Part shown: positions 60,176 to 64,000 of the stretch, in pieces
Layout: every line of letters starts with the position of its first letter
How positions within the stretch are numbered: the stretch's first letter is position 1
Assembly: GCF_932526225.1 (NCBI RefSeq)
Contig: NC_064042.1
Span: 13,467,040-13,531,039 of the forward strand
Source: Nematostella vectensis
Lineage: Eukaryota; Cnidaria; Anthozoa; Actiniaria; Edwardsiidae
Length of the DNA stretch: 64,000 nucleotides
Direction: 5' to 3'
Made by a program: the position numbers and the translations under genes
The notes under the pieces: generated by a model
Database searches by the model: none
The model's input: the letters and a program-made list of their open reading frames with translations, nothing else
Told to the model about the DNA's origin: nothing

Positions 60176-61085
60176 AACGCCTTTCCCATATCAGCCGACT
60201 TCTAGTCAACTAAAAACATCATTGATACTGCATTATAATTAAATACCTATGTTTACAAAACTCCGTATCGATAAAACCAATAACCCAGCTTTACCAATTA
60301 TAATATTATATACTAGATCTTTTTTGATCAGCCTAGCTGCTTTATAAAAAAAACTGCTACTGTTAAATATTTAGAAAACATTAAAATATGTCACACATTA
60401 TTGGCTCTCATTGTTTCACAACAAAACCTCGAAAAGGAGAGCTAATTGTAAAGCAAATTATAATCACATTTTTGCACAACTTCATTTCGATCCTTACCTA
60501 ATAAGAGTAAGTACTACCATTTTCCTACTTTTATTAATGGCGTTTTGCGTATAGTGCAGATTGATTCCTTTGCTATTCGAGTCGAGGGAACTACATCATA
60601 AGTTGCAGGTTTAGTTTACACATGGAGTTCTAGTTTTCCACGAATGTTTGAAATTCTTTGATTTTTTTTATTGATCAAGGCCGTGACCAGAGAACCGTAA
60701 AAACTAATGTGATATTATTTAGGCTGACTTCTTACTTTTCTCAAATTGCGGGTTGTAGAGTTAACCGCTGTCAACTTGTTCCTTAGTCCCTTTTAACCTA
60801 CTGCCCTCTAGTGTTATTGTTACTATAGTCAGCGGCAAATAACAGCTGGAACAGGGAGGACGTCGAAGATGAAATTCCACCCTTCTTGTGGACCAAAGTC
60901 ATGTCTGATTTTAGCTTTGCATTGGTCAGGTGGATGTACGGCAACCAGTCCCACATCAACTGAAATCGAACAACGTGTATACAGTTACAAAAATAGGCAG
61001 GTCACTGATAAGATACGTACGTTAATAGGTAGGGAGGGAGCAACTCTATGTACTTACATAAGTGGGTATGTAGGCTTTGGTCGGT
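60176..61085. other. Intergenic, second copy of 9050-9990
   Basis: Resumes the duplicated flank directly after the transposon. Small indels relative to the first copy; no gene seen. Confidence 0.6.
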
Positions 61086-63045
61086 TAGATGGGTGAGTAT
61101 TTAGTCAGTAGGTATGTATAACGTTTGCAGGAAGTCGGTTAAGTGTGTTGGTATGTAGTCAGTAGGTATGTATGTAGTTGGCAGGAAGTCGGTTAGGTGT
61201 GTGGGTATGTAGTCAGTAGGTATGTATATGTAGTTTGCAGGAAGTCGGTTAGGTGTGTGGGTATGTAGTCAGTAGGTATGTATGTAGTTGCCAGGAAGTC
61301 GGTTAGGTGTGTTGGTATGTAGTCAGTAGGTATGTATGTAATTGGCAGGAAGTCGGTTAGGTGTGTTGGTATGTAGTCAGTAGGTATGTATGTAGTTGGC
61401 AGGAAGTCGGTTAGGTGTGCGGGTATGTAGTCAGTAGGTATGTATGTAGTTGGCAGGAAGTCGGTAAGGTGTGTGGGTATGTAGTCAGTAGGTATGTATG
61501 TAGTTGCCAGGAAGTCGGTTAGGTGTGTGGGTATGTAGTCAGTAGGTATGTATGTAGTTGGTAGGAAGTCGGTTAGGTTTGTTGGTATGTAGTCAGTAGG
61601 TATGTATGCAGTTGGCAGGTAATCGGTTAGGTGTGTGGGTATGTAGTCAGTAGGTATGTATGTAGTTGCCAGGAAGTCGGTTAAGTGTGTTGGTATGTAG
61701 TCAGTAGGTATGTATGTAATTGGCAGGAAGTCGGTTAGGTGTGTTGGTATGTAGTCAGTAGGTATGTATGTAGTTGCCAGGAAGTCGGTTAGGTGTGTGG
61801 GTATGTAGTCAGTAGGTATGTATGTAGTTGGTAGGAAGTCGGTTAGGTTTGTTGGTATGTAGTCAGTAGGTATGTATGCAGTTGGCAGGTAATCGGTTAG
61901 GTGTGTGGGTATGTAGTCAGTAGGTATGTATGTAGTTGCCAGGAAGTCGGTTAAGTGTGTTGGTATGTAGTCAGTAGGTATGTATGTAATTGGCAGGAAG
62001 TCGGTTAGGTGTGTGGGTATGTAGTCAGTAGGTATGTATGTAGTTGGCAGGAAGTCGGTTAAGTGTGTTGGTATGTAGTCAGTAGGTATGTATGTAGTTG
62101 GCAGGAAGTCGGTTAGGTGTGTTGGTAGGTAGTCAGTAGGTATGTATGTAGTTGGCAGGTAGTCGGTTAGGTGTGTGGGTATGTAGTCAGTAGGTATGTA
62201 TGTAGTTGCCAGGAAGTCGGTTAGGTGTGTTGGTATGTAGTCAGTAGGTATGTATGTAATTGGCAGGAAGTCGGTTAGGTGTGTGGGTATGTAGTCAGTA
62301 GGTATGTATGTAGTTGGCAGGAAGTCGGTTAAGTGTGTTGGTATGTAGTCAGTAGGTATGTATGTAGTTGGCAGGAAGTCGGTTAGGTGTGTTGGTAGGT
62401 AGTCAGTAGGTATGTATGTAGTTGGCAGGTAGTCGGTTAGGTGTGTGGTATGTAGTCAGTAGGCAGGTATGTAGTTGGCAGGAAGTCGGTTAGGTGTGTT
62501 GGTATGTAGTCAGTAGGTATGTATGTAGTTGGCAGGTAGTCGGTTAGGTGTGTGGGTATGTAGTCAGTAGGCAGGTATGGAGTTGGCAGGAAGTCGGTTA
62601 GGTGTGTGGGTATGTAGTCAGTAGGTATGTATGTAGTTGGCAGGAAGTCGGTTAAGTGTGTTGGTATGTAGTCAGTAGGTATGTATGTAGTTGGCAGGTA
62701 GTCGGTTAAGTGTGTTGGGATGTAGTCAGAAGGTATGTATGTAGTTGGCAGGAAGTCGGTTAGGTGTGTTGGTATGTAGTCAGTAGGTGTGTATGTAGTT
62801 GGCAGGAAGTCGGTTAGGTGTGTGGGTATGTAGTCAGTAGGCAGGTATGGAGTTGGCAGGTAGTCGGTTAGGTGTGTTGGTATGTAGTCAGTAGGTATGT
62901 ATGTAGTTGGCAGGAAGTCGGTTAGGTGTGTGGGTATGTAGTCAGTTGGTATGTATGTAGTTGGCAGGTAGTCGGTTAGGTGTGTGGGTATGTAGTCAGT
63001 AGGTAGGTATGTAGTTGGCGAGAAAGTCGGTTAGATGCCTGGGTA
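61085..63045. repeat. 54-bp minisatellite, second copy (about 36 units)
   Basis: Same unit family as 9975-11740, with copy-specific variants such as TAGTTGCCAGGAAG and TAATTGGCAGG. Larger blocks of several units recur (for example 61490-61720 and 61740-61980), indicating higher-order duplication within the array. Confidence 0.95.
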
Positions 63046-64000
63046 TCGAGATAGTAGGTAGGCAGTTGACATGTTATCAATTAGGTAGGTAGTTGACTAT
63101 GTACAGTAAGTTGATTAGTCGGTGGGTTAGTAGACAAGAAAAGTAATCTCCATTAAAATAATGGAAACTCTCAGGAACTTTCAAATCCTGCAGTCTCATA
63201 TTTCCCATTCTACATGAGAAATCGGAAGCATCAGCGGATAGATAATAGGCCGAAATGCGCTTTTATTTTAAGGCTTTTCTGTTGATAAAGCTTTACGTTT
63301 TATAGATTATTCTATGCAGCAAAATTGAGCCAAACGTTTTTGTACCTTAATGAGACACTATGTGCGCCCTTCCCATTGACAACAACAACAGTTTCACAAA
63401 GTTTCTCATCCAAGTTTCGCTCAGTAGGATAAATGAAAGGAAGCCAATTCCAAGCAAACTAAAGACAACATTGAAAAGGGGCATAAAATTTCGTGAAATG
63501 GAAAAAAAATATTTATAAAATGTGGAGAAACTTTATTTAATAATGCAAACTATGTATAGGCTATTTTAAGTATAGTAAATTAGTGAATCAACTGATGCAT
63601 GCACTGCTCTACTGTTGCAGTCTAATATATCATTGGTGTACCTTTACTGTTGTATGCTTGCCCCGACAACGCATCCTCAGATCAAAGCTGTCAAGAACAA
63701 TTAAGAGGTCCAATCTTAGCAGAAGTAAACAGGAGGCACTATAAGGCCTTTAAAATCTTTCAACAATCTGCTAGATAGATCCATATGCATTCTCAGCATT
63801 TCAGCAACTAATACTGTTACATATATCATGTAGAACCCATCTAAAACCAAGTCCATTCTTATTACAATTCCAATACACCAAAAACTGGAAATCGACTCTG
63901 CCAAATTTTCGTCTTTAATAAGTCTTCTTCAGGGTGATCACCAGCTAAATCAATTTACCCTAAGGGCAAAGCAATGAAGGTGTGGTCAACAGCGATCTTA
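63046..64000. other. Right flank of the array, partly second copy of 11728-12627
   Basis: From about 63305 the sequence follows 11728-12627 with indels. A segment at 12321-12560 is replaced here by about 70 different bases. The duplication is still matching at the window end, so its right limit lies outside. Confidence 0.65.

Larger units (their letters stand above)
47186..64000 (+). repeat. Segmental duplication of 2257-12627
   Basis: Exons, introns, 3' UTR, both minisatellites and flanks of the first copy recur in the same order and orientation from the chimeric-exon junction to the end of the window. The extra length is due to the retrotransposon fragment and the long-arm transposon. The two copies differ by scattered substitutions, repeat-number changes and the 2-bp NC1 deletion. 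Confidence 0.9.

Overview
This is eukaryotic, animal genomic DNA. It has short Gly-X-Y exons with GT-AG splice sites, introns of a few hundred bases to about 1 kb, large minisatellites and several transposon classes. The genes are basement-membrane type IV collagen. A C4/NC1 domain with the canonical 12 cysteines is encoded on the + strand at 4034-6173, and again, broken, at 50906-52896. The species cannot be named from sequence alone. A non-vertebrate metazoan such as a cnidarian fits the moderate A+T richness, compact introns and element mix, but this is inference.

Layout. (1) 1-7.2 kb: 3' end of collagen IV gene 1, with four long collagenous exons, four NC1 exons and an unusual basic C-terminal tail; a candidate extra 53-codon terminal exon follows. 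(2) 7.2-12.6 kb: 24-bp and 54-bp minisatellites. (3) 12.6-14.3 kb: no gene seen. (4) 14.3-42.2 kb: an amplified array of small phase-0 collagen exons (E1-E13, 241 codons per full set). It is present as block I (E1-E11), block II (E1-E12), block IIb (E5-E13) and block III (E1-E13), created by nested tandem duplications with introns. Block I carries a solo LTR, and 19.7-23.6 kb is a transposon-rich spacer. (5) 42.2-44.9 kb: downstream exons E14-E18. (6) 45.1-46.7 kb: an internally deleted LTR retrotransposon with identical LTRs and a foldback hairpin. (7) 47.17-47.34 kb: a chimeric exon joining the 5' half of E14 to the gene-1 exon at 2238. (8) 47.2-64 kb: a second copy of the whole 2.24-12.6 kb region, including NC1 exons and minisatellites. 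It is interrupted by a decayed non-LTR reverse transcriptase (47.79-49.43 kb) and by a 4.75-kb transposon with 1,462-bp inverted arms (55.42-60.18 kb).

Gene 1 looks intact over the part seen. Gene 2 (14.3-52.9 kb) has no visible 5' end, has Gly substitutions in three exon blocks, a lost splice acceptor in block I, a reading-phase clash before the chimeric exon and a 2-bp frameshift in NC1. It is most simply a rearranged pseudogene or partial paralogue. Very high copy similarity, including introns, means an assembly or haplotype artefact must also be considered.
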